Below, piece after piece: positions 17,454 to 26,849 of a DNA stretch of 39,360 nt. Origin of the DNA: an uncultured Clostridia bacterium (GTDB lineage Bacteria > Bacillota > Clostridia > Oscillospirales > Acutalibacteraceae); NCBI GenBank assembly GCA_947589485.1, contig CANQBK010000011.1, forward strand, positions 1 through 39,360, given 5' to 3'. How positions within the stretch are numbered: position 1 is the first letter of the stretch; every line of letters starts with the position of its first letter. Both the position numbers and the translations under genes were made by a program. Under the pieces are notes generated by a model. That model was not told where the DNA came from. It saw only the letters and a program-made list of their open reading frames with translations, and searched no databases.

Positions 17454-18866
17454 TTATTTTATTTTTTGGGAATATTTGTCCTCTCTTGATGTATCGGAAA
17501 CGTCGAGCGGATAATTTCCCGTAAAACAAGCATCGCAAAAACCGATGTTACATTCTTTCACGATTTCTTTAAGACTGTCCGCCGAGAGGAAACCGAGTGA
17601 ATCTGCTCCGATATATTTGCATATTTCTTCCGTACTTTTTTCGGAAGCAATCAGATTTTTTTTCGGAGTGGAATCACTGTTAAGATAACACGGGTTTTTG
17701 AATGGCGGCGACGCTATAAGAATATGTACTTCTTTCGCTCCCGCCTTTTTTAAAAGCTCAACAATGTGCCTGCTTGTATTACCTTTCAAAATAGAGTCGT
17801 CGATAACGATTACCCTTTGGCCCTCTATATTGTATTTTAATGCGTTGAGCTTAATACGCATAAGATATTCATCGTTGTTTTTTCGGTTGTTAAAGGCTCT
17901 GCCTATATATTTGTTTTTTATAAGTCCGGTTGCGTATCTTATTCCCGATTCCATAGAATATCCTATTGCCGATTCTATACCGCAGTCGGGAACGCCGCAT
18001 ACTATGTCCGCGTCTATATGATGCTGACGGGCAAGAAGCCTTCCGGCGCGCTGACGCGCTTTTAACACCGATACCCCGTCAATTACGCTGTCGGGGCGTG
18101 AAAAATAAATGTACTCAAAAATACAAAGCGCCGTTTTGCCGACACGGTCATCGATATAGCTGTGGATACCGTCGTCGTCGATGACTATCATTTCTCCGGG
18201 TTTTACGTCCCGAATAAATTCACCTCCCATTGAATCAAAAACACATGATTCCGACGTTATCACATAGCTGCCGCCTATTTTACCCAAACATAACGGACGT
18301 ATGCCCATAGGATCTCGAACGCCTATCAGTTTGCCCGGCGACATAAGCACAGCCGCATAGGCTCCCTTTATTTTGGACACGGCATTTTGCACAGCCTCTT
18401 CAATTGTCGTTGTTTCCGTTCTTGCGCGTGCAATAAGATAAGCGATAACCTCTGTATCACCGTTTGACTGAAAAATTGCCGCTCCTTGGTTCAAATCGTC
18501 ACGAAGCTCCGGATAATTTGTAAGCGCACCGTTCATACAAAGCGCAAGCTGACCTTTTATGTACCTCATAACAAGAGGCGCCAAATTTCCGCGGTCAACA
18601 TCTTCTCCCGAAGAATATTTTACATGACCGAGAGCTATCCTGCCGTTTCCGAGACGGGCAAGTTCGGATTCCGGCAGTGCTTCCGGAATCATTCCGTAAT
18701 CCTTGTGATATACTATTTTTCCTTTGTTGTTTACGGCAATTCCGGCTCCAACCTGACCCCTGTGCTGAAGAGAATAGAGCGCAAGATATGTTTCCTCAAC
18801 TATATTCAAATCGTCGTCATTTTTAAATATTCCGAAAACTCCACATTCATCATGTAATTCAGACAT
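17454..18866 (-). CDS. purF: Amidophosphoribosyltransferase
   Basis: First committed purine step: PRPP plus glutamine to phosphoribosylamine. 470 aa. The Ntn-type nucleophile is Cys8 in HDECGVFGIF, implying removal of a seven-residue propeptide. The PRPP loop VIVIDDSILKGNTSRHIV is intact. The C-terminal CDACFTGNYP and other cysteines suggest the [4Fe-4S]-containing Bacillus-type enzyme. GAGGAG lies 7 nt before the ATG; it starts 13 nt after purE. Confidence 0.97.
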   Translation of the reverse strand: MSELHDECGVFGIFKNDDDLNIVEETYLALYSLQHRGQVGAGIAVNNKGKIVYHKDYGMIPEALPESELARLGNGRIALGHVKYSSGEDVDRGNLAPLVMRYIKGQLALCMNGALTNYPELRDDLNQGAAIFQSNGDTEVIAYLIARARTETTTIEEAVQNAVSKIKGAYAAVLMSPGKLIGVRDPMGIRPLCLGKIGGSYVITSESCVFDSMGGEFIRDVKPGEMIVIDDDGIHSYIDDRVGKTALCIFEYIYFSRPDSVIDGVSVLKARQRAGRLLARQHHIDADIVCGVPDCGIESAIGYSMESGIRYATGLIKNKYIGRAFNNRKNNDEYLMRIKLNALKYNIEGQRVIVIDDSILKGNTSRHIVELLKKAGAKEVHILIASPPFKNPCYLNSDSTPKKNLIASEKSTEEICKYIGADSLGFLSADSLKEIVKECNIGFCDACFTGNYPLDVSDTSREDKYSQKIK

Positions 18867-18879
18867 AAAAAAGCTCCTC

Positions 18880-19392
18880 TTACTGTATAAGTTCCCGTAC
18901 TTTTTGGCGAATTGCCTTGTCTTTTTCGGCTACGCCCTCTTTCATTGCGATTTTCTCTGCTTCCAGCTTTTCAGCCAGTTTTTCGTCGGAAAGCGAAAGT
19001 ATTTGAACCGCAAGTATTGCCGCATTGTCGGCTCCGTCAATCGCAACCGTGGCAACGGGTATCCCCTTAGGCATTTGAACTGTGGCAAGAAGTGCGTCAA
19101 GACCGTCCAGCGTTGACGACTTTATCGGAATACCTATTACGGGAACAGTGGTGTTAGCGGCAAGCACACCGCCCAAATGTGCGGCTTTTCCTGCTGCCGC
19201 GATAATTACACCAAAGCCGTTTTTACGGGCGTTTGCGGAAAACTCTTCGGCTTCCTTGGGCGTTCTGTGCGCCGACATAACATGCACCTCAAACGGCACC
19301 CCGTATTTATTCAGTGTTTTTATCGCTCCCGACACGATTGGAAAATCGCTGTCACTGCCCATAATAACCGCAACTTTTTTCTGTTCTGACAT
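18880..19392 (-). CDS. purE: N5-carboxyaminoimidazole ribonucleotide mutase (class I PurE)
   Basis: Converts N5-CAIR to CAIR, or AIR to CAIR if it is the class II form. 170 aa. Motifs VIMGSDSDFPIV (substrate phosphate), VMSAHRTPKEA with the catalytic His, and GKAAHLGGVLAANT. AAGGAG lies 7 nt before the ATG chosen (MSEQKKVA). First gene of the purine run. No purK is seen next to it, so the substrate form cannot be settled here. purC, purB, purL and purQ/S are also not in the window. Confidence 0.95.
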   Translation of the reverse strand: MSEQKKVAVIMGSDSDFPIVSGAIKTLNKYGVPFEVHVMSAHRTPKEAEEFSANARKNGFGVIIAAAGKAAHLGGVLAANTTVPVIGIPIKSSTLDGLDALLATVQMPKGIPVATVAIDGADNAAILAVQILSLSDEKLAEKLEAEKIAMKEGVAEKDKAIRQKVRELIQ

Positions 19393-19577
19393 AATATTGC
19401 TCCTTTTCAAATATTAATAACGGGAAAAAACCCGATATGAACCGCATATATATTCCTGACTGCAAAACAGCCGAAATAAATTCGCATTTAAGGACTGTTT
19501 TCAACCCCCGCAAAACTTTTAAAAAATCCGACGGAAATTTTTATTCGTCCTGTAACATTTTATATTATATTCAAAAA
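19393..19577 (-). other. Leader region of the purine genes, no recognised riboswitch
   Basis: 185 nt between the SPFH-gene terminator and purE. It holds an AT-rich promoter-like stretch with TATAATAT (around 19562-19569) just after the terminator, and several small inverted repeats: one around CCGACGG at about 19520-19545 and AAACAG/CTGTTT at about 19466-19500. I could not find the conserved core of a guanine/adenine riboswitch or a convincing PurBox pair. Confidence 0.35.
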
Positions 19578-19616
19578 AAAAGCAAGACCGATATTATCAA
19601 ACATGGTCCTGCTTTT
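19578..19616 (-). terminator. Terminator of the NfeD-SPFH pair
   Basis: 12-bp stem with one G-U pair (AAAAGCAGGACC with GGTCTTGCTTTT on the minus strand), 15-nt loop and a run of nine T, 8 nt after the SPFH stop codon. Confidence 0.85.
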
Positions 19617-19624
19617 CAATGTAT

Positions 19625-20689
19625 TTACGTTTTAGGCGTATTTTGACGCGGCAGCTGCCTTAAAATGTTCTGCGCATCGGCATAAGACTGTGACGACGGC
19701 TGCGGAACCGTATTTTTGATAGGGCTGACGGTAGAATTTTTTGGGGTTGAGGAATTATAGTTATCCAAATTTTCTTTAGGGGTTTTATCAATATCACCGT
19801 CAACTACAAGTTCCTTTAAAGAAGTCGCAAGGCTTGCCATAGACTGTATCTCGGACGGAATAATTATCTTAGTTGCTCTGCCGTCGGCAACCTTAGTAAA
19901 TGTTTCCAAACTTTTCAGTGCTATTACCTTATCTGTGGGAGCCGCTTGGTTCAACATTTTAAGTGCATCGGCATACGCTCTTTGAACCGCAAGAATAGCC
20001 TCGGCTTCACCTTGAGCCTCACGAATTTTTGTTTCTCTTACTGCGTCTGCACGAAGTATTGCCGCCTCTTTGTGACCTTCAGCAACAAGTATTTGGCTGG
20101 TCTTTTCGCCTTCGGCGTCCAAAATTCTGGCACGGCGTTCACGCTCCGCTTTCATTTGCTTTTCCATTGCTACCTGAATCTCACGGGGCGGGAGGATATT
20201 TTTCAGCTCTACGCGCTTAACTTTAATTCCCCACGCATCAGTTGCTTCATCGAGTATTTCCCGTATTCTTCCGTTTATCTTGTCACGGGACGTAAGTGTG
20301 TTGTCAAGCTCAAGTTCACCTATTATATTACGCAGCGTTGTGGCACAAAGCGTTTCAATTGCAATAATAGGTCTTTCAACACCGTAAGTATAGAGCTTCG
20401 GATCGGTTATTTCATAATATACGACTGTATCAATCTGCATTGAAACGTTATCGCGGGTAATAACCGACTGCGGATCAAAGTCAACGACTTGCTCTTTCAG
20501 CGAAATTTTCCTTGATATTCTGTCCATAAACGGAATTTTGAAATGGATACCTTGGCGCCACGTTTTGTAATATACGCCGAAACGTTCTATAACATACGCA
20601 TTTGCCTGAGGCACAATCTTTATATTTGCAGCAACAATAATGATTACCAAAAGCAAAACTACAATTAACGCTATCATTCCAAAAGACAT
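19625..20689 (-). CDS. SPFH/band 7 (stomatin-like, QmcA-type) membrane protein
   Basis: 354 aa. One N-terminal membrane helix (about 4-22), then an SPFH domain (about 25-200) with FGVYYKTWRQGIHFKIPFMD-like sequence and DPQSVITRDNVSMQID. A charged coiled-coil stretch follows (about 195-260), rich in EAAILRADA-type repeats, and a Pro/Ser/Gln-rich tail. Stomatin-like proteins form large membrane cages and associate with NfeD proteins and membrane proteases. The gene is 41 nt after an NfeD gene, the classical pairing. CGGAGGT lies 8 nt before the ATG. Confidence 0.9.
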   Translation of the reverse strand: MSFGMIALIVVLLLVIIIVAANIKIVPQANAYVIERFGVYYKTWRQGIHFKIPFMDRISRKISLKEQVVDFDPQSVITRDNVSMQIDTVVYYEITDPKLYTYGVERPIIAIETLCATTLRNIIGELELDNTLTSRDKINGRIREILDEATDAWGIKVKRVELKNILPPREIQVAMEKQMKAERERRARILDAEGEKTSQILVAEGHKEAAILRADAVRETKIREAQGEAEAILAVQRAYADALKMLNQAAPTDKVIALKSLETFTKVADGRATKIIIPSEIQSMASLATSLKELVVDGDIDKTPKENLDNYNSSTPKNSTVSPIKNTVPQPSSQSYADAQNILRQLPRQNTPKT

Positions 20690-20730
20690 AATAAATTACC
20701 TCCGTAATAAATTTTTCTAAAACCAAAAAG

Positions 20731-21183
20731 TCATTTCATTGTCGGTTGTTTTTGCTTGACGGGTTCGATTATGAGCTTTGCGCCCTCTATTTTTTTTACG
20801 AGAATATCCGTACCGAGCGGCAGAGCCGATTTGTTTTCGGTAACCGCCGACCAGTCTTCGTTTTCAACTTTAACTCTCATAATGCCCATATCGCCGTCAA
20901 CGATTTTTACAACTTTTCCGATTTTTCCGATATTCATATCGGAATTTGTGGGAGTTGAGTCGAATTTCATCAGCTTTTTTGCAAGGGGTCGTGTCAACGC
21001 AATTGCAATCAGCGTTATTAAAAAGAAAACTATTATCTGTATGTTAAAATCGACCCCGCACAATTCGAGTACCAAGGCAACAAGCCCTCCTAAAGCCGCC
21101 CATATAGAAACCAACTGAAGCTGAGTAAGCCACTCAAAAAAGCAGGCGCAAACAATAACGGCAATCCATATCCAAATCATCAT
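20731..21183 (-). CDS. NfeD-like membrane protein
   Basis: 150 aa. N-terminal membrane helices (about 3-70: IWIAVIVCACFFEWL, SIWAALGGLVALVLEL, IQIIVFFLITLIAIAL), then a short cytosolic OB-fold-like domain (about 88-145) containing GKIGKVVKIVDGDMGIMRVKV, as in NfeDC proteins. It is the usual partner of the SPFH protein downstream. The double ATG (MM) at 21183/21180 has GAGGTG 6 nt upstream; longer in-frame starts lack a site. Confidence 0.87.
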   Translation of the reverse strand: MMIWIWIAVIVCACFFEWLTQLQLVSIWAALGGLVALVLELCGVDFNIQIIVFFLITLIAIALTRPLAKKLMKFDSTPTNSDMNIGKIGKVVKIVDGDMGIMRVKVENEDWSAVTENKSALPLGTDILVKKIEGAKLIIEPVKQKQPTMK

Positions 21184-21551
21184 TTTTATCACCTCACATA
21201 TAATATGCTTTATAATATCCTCCGCCCGCAAGAGCAGGCGGTTGTTTCTTGTTCAACGTTACTTACATTTCTGTCGTTATGGGTTTTAAAACACGGGCAA
21301 GTTCGGCTTATAACCGACAAATATTTTGCCGTGTGATTATTATAACCACAACAGTAACAAGTTTGCGGGCTTGCAAAAACTTATCAATTTTAATAAGTTT
21401 ATTTCCCATTTTTTCCGATTTTGTGTTTCGGAAACGCCGTTGAACCTTCCACAACCGTCGTCGGAAACGGATTTACCGAAATTCAGCGGCTTACACATTC
21501 AGATTTATTTTTGAGGAAATATTGTTCGTCTTTCCCCCGATAAAAATTATT
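21184..21551. other. Intergenic region between ygiQ-like gene and nfeD
   Basis: 368 nt, no gene seen. It holds a GC hairpin (about 21221-21240, CCGCC/GGCGG) just before the nfeD leader and a near-perfect 19-nt palindrome at 21332-21350 with TATAAT inside it on the minus strand, which may be a promoter/operator for nfeD. An 8-bp A/T hairpin at about 21379-21402 followed by T residues on the minus strand may weakly terminate the ygiQ-like transcript. Confidence 0.4.
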
Positions 21552-23474
21552 TTATCTTCCGCGTTTTCTTTTTTTACCCTCTTTGGAAGCGTTTATCATC
21601 CTGTCATATTTTTCAAATGATATTCCGTATTTTTTTTCGGCTTCGGTAAGTCCTGCCGATGTTTTTTTCTTAACATTTGATTTACGAGGATGTATAAGAC
21701 ATTTTTTGTCATAGCCGATTAAGTCCGTCCTGTGCGCTTTTACAAGCGCCTCGTGTACCAAATCGTAATTTTTGGGATTTTTATATTGTATAAGCGCTCT
21801 TTGCATTGCTTTTTCGTGAGGATTGCGGGCAACATATACCGGTTCCTCCGTTCTTGGGTCAATCCCCGTATAATACATACAGGTAGATATGGTTGACGGC
21901 GTAGGATAAAAATCCTGTACCTGTTCCGGCATATAACCTAAATCCCTTAAATATTCGGCAAGAGCCACCGCCTCCTTGAGAGTTGAACCGGGGTGTGACG
22001 ACATAAGGTACGGAACCAAATATTGCGGCTTTCCGAGAGCTTTGTTGATTTGAGCATATTTTTGGCAAAATTTTTTATAAACGCCGTTTTGCGGTTTTCC
22101 CATATTTTTCAGTACGGCGTCCGATATATGTTCGGGGGCGACCTTCAACTGACCGCTTATGTGATATTTACACATTTCTTTCAGGAATGTATCGTCTTTG
22201 TCAGCCATTATATAATCAAACCTTATTCCCGAACGTATAAACACCTTTTTTACTCCGTCAAGGGAACGCAGTTTACGCAAAAGCTCCAGATAATCATTAT
22301 GATCGACCGTAAGATTTGTGCACGGCTTTGGGAACAGACACTGTTTGTTTTTACAAACACCCTTTGAAAGCTGTTTTTTACATGACGGCAGGCGGAAATT
22401 TGCGGTAGGTCCCCCAACATCGTGTATGTATCCTTTAAATTCGGGATCGCCTATTATCTTTTTCGCCTCTTTAATTATAGATTCGTGACTTCTTGTTTGG
22501 ATTATACGTCCCTGATGGAACGTCAGCGCACAAAAACTGCATCCGCCGAAACACCCTCTATTGCTTATCAGGCTGAATTTTACCTCTTTTATTGCGTCTA
22601 CTCCGCCCAAGGCTTTGTAGGACGGATGATAATCACGCATATACGGTAAATCGTAAACAGCGTCCATTTCTTCACGGGTCAAAGGCTGTGACATAGGGTT
22701 TTGCACTATATAAGTGCCTCTGTCATACGGTTCAACGAGAACTTTTCCCGAAAACGGGTCGGTATTGGTATATTGTGTATAAAAGCTCCTTGCGTAATTC
22801 AGTTTATCCGCTTTCAGCTCGTCATAGGACGGAAGCATAATATACTCCGGAATATTGTCAAGCTCTTTTGTTTTATATACCGTTCCCTTTATAAAAGTTA
22901 TTTCGTTGACCGGTATACCGCTGTTCAAAGCGTCCGCTATTTCAACCGTAGAATGTTCACCCATTCCGAATGACAAAATATCAGCCTGTGAGTCAAGAAG
23001 CACCGAGCGTTTTAAACAGTCGTCCCAATAGTCATAATGTGCCATACGCCTCAGGCTTGCCTCTATTCCGCCTATTATTACCGGTTTGTCCTTATATTTG
23101 CGGCGTATAAGATTACCGTAAACAACAGTTGCTCTGTCGGGACGTTTGCCCATTTCTCCGCCGGGGGTGAAAAAATCCTTTGAACGGTGTTTTTTGGATA
23201 CGGAATAATGGTTGACCATAGAGTCCATATTTCCCGCCGAAACAAGGAACCCCAAACGTGGTTCCCCGAAAATATTTATGCTGTTTTCGTCTTTCCAATC
23301 GGGTTGGGATATTATTCCCACCCTGTAACCGTGCGATTCAAGTACACGGCTTATTATTGCGGGACCGAAAGACGGGTGGTCAACATAAGCATCGCCTATC
23401 ACAAACGCAAAATCAACGCTGTCCCATCCCCTTTTTTCCATATCAGCCCGACATATTGGCAAAAAATCCGACAA
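21552..23474 (-). CDS. YgiQ-family radical SAM protein
   Basis: 640 aa, typical of the family. N-terminal domain with DAYVDHPSFGPAIISRVL (about 28-45), then a radical SAM core with the CxxxCxxC cluster motif CFGGCSFC (Cys308, Cys312, Cys315) and a Lys/Arg-rich C-terminal tail. The function of YgiQ proteins is not established. The start is TTG at 23474: GGGGGAA is well placed upstream and the N-terminus FLPICRADMEKRGWD aligns with the family from the first residues. It follows the ArsC/Spx-like gene by 18 nt. Confidence 0.9.
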   Translation of the reverse strand: MSDFLPICRADMEKRGWDSVDFAFVIGDAYVDHPSFGPAIISRVLESHGYRVGIISQPDWKDENSINIFGEPRLGFLVSAGNMDSMVNHYSVSKKHRSKDFFTPGGEMGKRPDRATVVYGNLIRRKYKDKPVIIGGIEASLRRMAHYDYWDDCLKRSVLLDSQADILSFGMGEHSTVEIADALNSGIPVNEITFIKGTVYKTKELDNIPEYIMLPSYDELKADKLNYARSFYTQYTNTDPFSGKVLVEPYDRGTYIVQNPMSQPLTREEMDAVYDLPYMRDYHPSYKALGGVDAIKEVKFSLISNRGCFGGCSFCALTFHQGRIIQTRSHESIIKEAKKIIGDPEFKGYIHDVGGPTANFRLPSCKKQLSKGVCKNKQCLFPKPCTNLTVDHNDYLELLRKLRSLDGVKKVFIRSGIRFDYIMADKDDTFLKEMCKYHISGQLKVAPEHISDAVLKNMGKPQNGVYKKFCQKYAQINKALGKPQYLVPYLMSSHPGSTLKEAVALAEYLRDLGYMPEQVQDFYPTPSTISTCMYYTGIDPRTEEPVYVARNPHEKAMQRALIQYKNPKNYDLVHEALVKAHRTDLIGYDKKCLIHPRKSNVKKKTSAGLTEAEKKYGISFEKYDRMINASKEGKKRKRGR

Positions 23475-23492
23475 AAAAATTCCCCCGTTTTT

Positions 23493-23849
23493 TTATTCTT
23501 TCAAAAGGACCGCCTTCCATTGAGGCTGTTTAAATCCTATAAGTATATTGTCGCCGTCAATTAAGAGCGGTCTTCTTACAAGCATTCCGTCGCTTGCAAG
23601 AAGCATAAGCTGTTCCTCCTCTGTCATAGTCGGCAGTTTATCCTTTAGATTCATTGATTTATACAGCATACCGCTTGTATTAAAAAATCTTTTCAGCGGC
23701 AGATTGCTTTTTTTGTACCATTCTTTAAGTTCATTGTATGTAGGATTATTTTCCTTTATGTGACGTTCCTCGTATTCTATATTATTTTCATCAAGCCAGT
23801 TTTTTGCATTCTTACAAGTAGTGCATTTAGGATAATTTATAAAAACCAT
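23493..23849 (-). CDS. ArsC/Spx-family thioredoxin-fold protein
   Basis: 118 aa, the standard size. The redox motif is near the N-terminus: NYPKCTTCKNAKNWLDE (Cys9, Cys12), a CxxC arrangement as in Spx/MgsR and YffB relatives. MLVRRPLLIDGDNILIGF near the C-terminus matches the ArsC-family RPLI segment. It could be a Spx-like RNA polymerase partner or a reductase; sequence alone does not decide. The start at 23849 has AGGAAGG 8 nt upstream. Probably co-transcribed with the YgiQ gene. Confidence 0.85.
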   Translation of the reverse strand: MVFINYPKCTTCKNAKNWLDENNIEYEERHIKENNPTYNELKEWYKKSNLPLKRFFNTSGMLYKSMNLKDKLPTMTEEEQLMLLASDGMLVRRPLLIDGDNILIGFKQPQWKAVLLKE

Positions 23850-24032
23850 TGTTTTGACCTTCCTGTTTATAATTGTAATTTCATAATCGTGTTGTTTTCT
23901 GTATTGCATCAATTTTTTCATATATCAGAATATGTTTTAGATGCTGCTATTTTGTATAAGAATCTGCGCTTAACATATTTAAGGTATAAATATGTATGCA
24001 GCTTATTACAAAATAAAAATACAACAAAACAA

Positions 24033-24067
24033 CTCCGATATGATGGTTTTATTATAACATATCGGAG
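24033..24067 (-). terminator. Terminator of the cobalamin operon
   Basis: Perfect 10-bp stem (CTCCGATATG/CATATCGGAG) with a 15-nt loop, 20 nt after the fused ECF gene; the following T-rich stretch is interrupted by G. The hairpin sits between two genes transcribed the same way. Confidence 0.65.
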
Positions 24068-24086
24068 CAGTTATTAAAATATATAA

Positions 24087-26759
24087 TTATTTACTTTTTT
24101 TCAAAAAAACTCGGATTAATCCGTACTTTTGCTTTATCCGCTCGATTTTTTCAATTATCGGCTCCGCACCAACATACAGGAACAGGGCAGTTGAAACGGC
24201 ATGTACCGTATCCATCGGCAGCCCGTAAGCACAAACGCTAAGTATGCTTTCAATGTTTACATACGTCCCCGAAAGCATAAGCGTTGAAATATTCATTACG
24301 GCACCATACAAATAAGAACATATAAAACCGAATACGGTAATTATTATTTTATTTGGCGGCAGCAGACCTCGCTCAAACGCAAGTCCCGACAAAAGCCCGA
24401 CAGCACCCATTGCCGTCATCTGCCACGGCGTCCAAGGTCCCTGACCGAAAAAAATATTTGAAATGAGCATCGTTGCGGAACCGACGAGAAAACCCGTTTC
24501 GCTGCCGAACGACGCTCCGAACATTATTACAAGTGCTGTTACCGGTTTAAACTGCGGGAGCATATACAGCAGCACCCTGCCTGCCGTACATATCGAACAC
24601 ATTGACGCGATAAGAACCAGTTCCCGTGCTTTCATACCGTACCTTTCAAATATAATATAAAAAGGCAATATACTTTCAAGCATTATAAGCAATGATATAA
24701 ACAAGTATTTTGTGTTGTCAAAAAATAAAATCCCCGCCATAATAGTAAGAGGTACGGTAACCAGTATAAAAATCAACGATACGGCGGTATACTTAAAAGG
24801 TCTGTTTGATTTCATTATTTTTATCCGCCTGTTTCCCCTGCCAAATGCCGAAACAGCGGCAAGAAAAGAAAAAAGCATTAAAACATATCCGGACATTACG
24901 TTTTCGGACAGGTACGGTACATAGACTGCACCGAAAGCAGACAAGGCTGACACTACAAAAACGCATAGCGAAAAAAATGAAACAGTATATTTCAATAATT
25001 TGCTATGTTTTTTCGGGCTTTCTTCTTTATGTTCGGGCAAGGAAAAATCTACGTCCGTTTTACTGTTATCTTCGTCATCGTCAATTTCATAACATTCCGG
25101 TTCTATACAGAGTGCGTACAGCACATCGTTTTCGGTTACGGCTCCCTCTATTATCCCTTGGGACATATAGCGGCAAGGCGTGGTGTAAATTTTATTGCCG
25201 CAAAAGAATTTTTTTGGTGTGTCTTCGCTTATAATTTGACCGTTAAAGAAAAATGCACATCTGTCGGAATAATCCGCGCAAAACTCAATGTCGTGGCTCA
25301 CCATTACAACTGCCTTTCCTTTATCCGTAAGCCTTTTTATTATCGCGGCAAACCGCTTTTTACAATATGCGTCAAGCCCCTTTGTAGGTTCGTCAAGGAG
25401 CAAAATTTCGGGGTCGAGCAAAAGAATTTTGGCAAGAGCCGCTTTTTGAAGTTCCCCTCCCGAAAGGTCACAGGGATTCCTGTTTCCGAGATTTTCCAAG
25501 CCGCACAAGTCCACTACACTTTTTATTCGTTTGTTTATTTCGTCGTCATCTGTTTTTGTACCGTCAAACATTTCGTATAGCTCATCATTGACAGTATCTC
25601 GTACAAATAAAACTTTCGGGTCTTGAGGCAGTACAGCTATCGAAGCACCTGTCCCCTTTTTTTGCGATGCACGGCTTTTCGTACATACTTCAATTTTTCC
25701 GCGGCAAGGCTTATTTACACCGGAAATCAATGAAAGCATTGTAGTTTTACCGGCTCCGTTTCCTCCGAGTACCGCCAACAGCTCTCCGCCGTAAGCCTTG
25801 AATGACAAACCTTTTATAATATTGTCTGTTCCATTATCGTATCCGAACCATACGTTTTTCAACTCAAGTAACATATCTTCTTTACGCACCGTCCGCTGCT
25901 CTTCCGGCAAGGGGCGCGGCACAATTTTTTCCGAATAATCCGCCAACCATTTTGCGGCGTCCGAAACGGACAACGGCGTTTTTGGATTTTTACTGTCCGC
26001 ATACTCAAACACTCTTACGGGAGAAGGAATTGCGTAAAACATTTCGTTTTTATCTTCATATAACATTCTGCTTATATCCGACGGTGTACCGTCCGATATA
26101 ATTTGTCCGTTCGACATAACCGCTATGCGGCTGCAAAGCGGATAAATATCGTCAAGATTGTGTGCGCTCATTATTACGGTCGTTCCAAGTTCACGGTTTA
26201 TCCTGCCGAGTATGGAAACAAATTCGCTTGATGCTATCGGGTCAAGCATAGCGGTCGGCTCGTCAAGTATAAGGACCGACGGCTGCATTATCATAACCGA
26301 GGCAAGATTGACAATCTGCTTTTGCCCTCCCGAAAGCTCACATATATTCATATCAAACAATTTTTCGATACCGAAAAACAATGATATTTCGGCTGTGCGC
26401 CGCTGTATTGTCGGGCTGTCAATACCGAGGCTTTCAAGCCCGAACGAAAGCTCCCGCCAAACCTTATCTGTAACCGATTGTTCATCGGGAGATTGCATAA
26501 CATAGCCTATTTTTTGTGTTTGTGTACGAAAATCAATATTTTCAAGCGACTCGCCCTCAAACAGTATACTGCCGCTGCGTTCGCCGTAAGGCTGAAGGCA
26601 GGTTTTAAGATGGCGCAGAAGTGTGCTTTTTCCGCATCCCGACATACCGCTTATTACTACAAATTCTCCACGCTCAATGTTTAACGAAACATTACGCAGA
26701 GTTTTTTCTTTTGTTTCCGGGTAGCTGAAATTCAAATTTTCAATATTATAGATTTCCAT
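24087..26759 (-). CDS. Fused ECF transporter: two ATPases plus substrate-binding S component (predicted cobalamin)
   Basis: 890 aa holding three normally separate subunits. ATPase 1 (1-245): Walker A GMSGCGKST (38-46), LSGGQ (142-146), Walker B VLILDEP. ATPase 2 (296-520): GGNGAGKTT (332-340), LSGGE (433-437), ILLLDEP (452-458). An acidic linker (555-585) leads to a hydrophobic module (588-880) with AGRVLLYMLPQFKP, GFLVGSATMLISN and FFGQGPWTPWQM, resembling the S components of predicted B12 ECF systems (CbrT-like). It needs EcfT, encoded next to it. The cobalamin riboswitch upstream is the main evidence for the substrate. GAGG lies 9 nt before the ATG. Fusion of both ATPases with the S protein is unusual. 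Confidence 0.88.
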   Translation of the reverse strand: MEIYNIENLNFSYPETKEKTLRNVSLNIERGEFVVISGMSGCGKSTLLRHLKTCLQPYGERSGSILFEGESLENIDFRTQTQKIGYVMQSPDEQSVTDKVWRELSFGLESLGIDSPTIQRRTAEISLFFGIEKLFDMNICELSGGQKQIVNLASVMIMQPSVLILDEPTAMLDPIASSEFVSILGRINRELGTTVIMSAHNLDDIYPLCSRIAVMSNGQIISDGTPSDISRMLYEDKNEMFYAIPSPVRVFEYADSKNPKTPLSVSDAAKWLADYSEKIVPRPLPEEQRTVRKEDMLLELKNVWFGYDNGTDNIIKGLSFKAYGGELLAVLGGNGAGKTTMLSLISGVNKPCRGKIEVCTKSRASQKKGTGASIAVLPQDPKVLFVRDTVNDELYEMFDGTKTDDDEINKRIKSVVDLCGLENLGNRNPCDLSGGELQKAALAKILLLDPEILLLDEPTKGLDAYCKKRFAAIIKRLTDKGKAVVMVSHDIEFCADYSDRCAFFFNGQIISEDTPKKFFCGNKIYTTPCRYMSQGIIEGAVTENDVLYALCIEPECYEIDDDEDNSKTDVDFSLPEHKEESPKKHSKLLKYTVSFFSLCVFVVSALSAFGAVYVPYLSENVMSGYVLMLFSFLAAVSAFGRGNRRIKIMKSNRPFKYTAVSLIFILVTVPLTIMAGILFFDNTKYLFISLLIMLESILPFYIIFERYGMKARELVLIASMCSICTAGRVLLYMLPQFKPVTALVIMFGASFGSETGFLVGSATMLISNIFFGQGPWTPWQMTAMGAVGLLSGLAFERGLLPPNKIIITVFGFICSYLYGAVMNISTLMLSGTYVNIESILSVCAYGLPMDTVHAVSTALFLYVGAEPIIEKIERIKQKYGLIRVFLKKSK

Positions 26760-26849
26760 ATTATGTTATTCCTCGCAATCGGTGGATATGCTTTAAGTAA
26801 AACAAGCGCCGCCTAAAAACATATAAAGGGTTCTTTAACGTACCATACT

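Noticed and set aside
19393-19577. Purine riboswitch or PurBox upstream of purE
   Set aside because: I could not find the conserved purine aptamer core or two PurBox-like sequences; only small A/T-rich inverted repeats are present.
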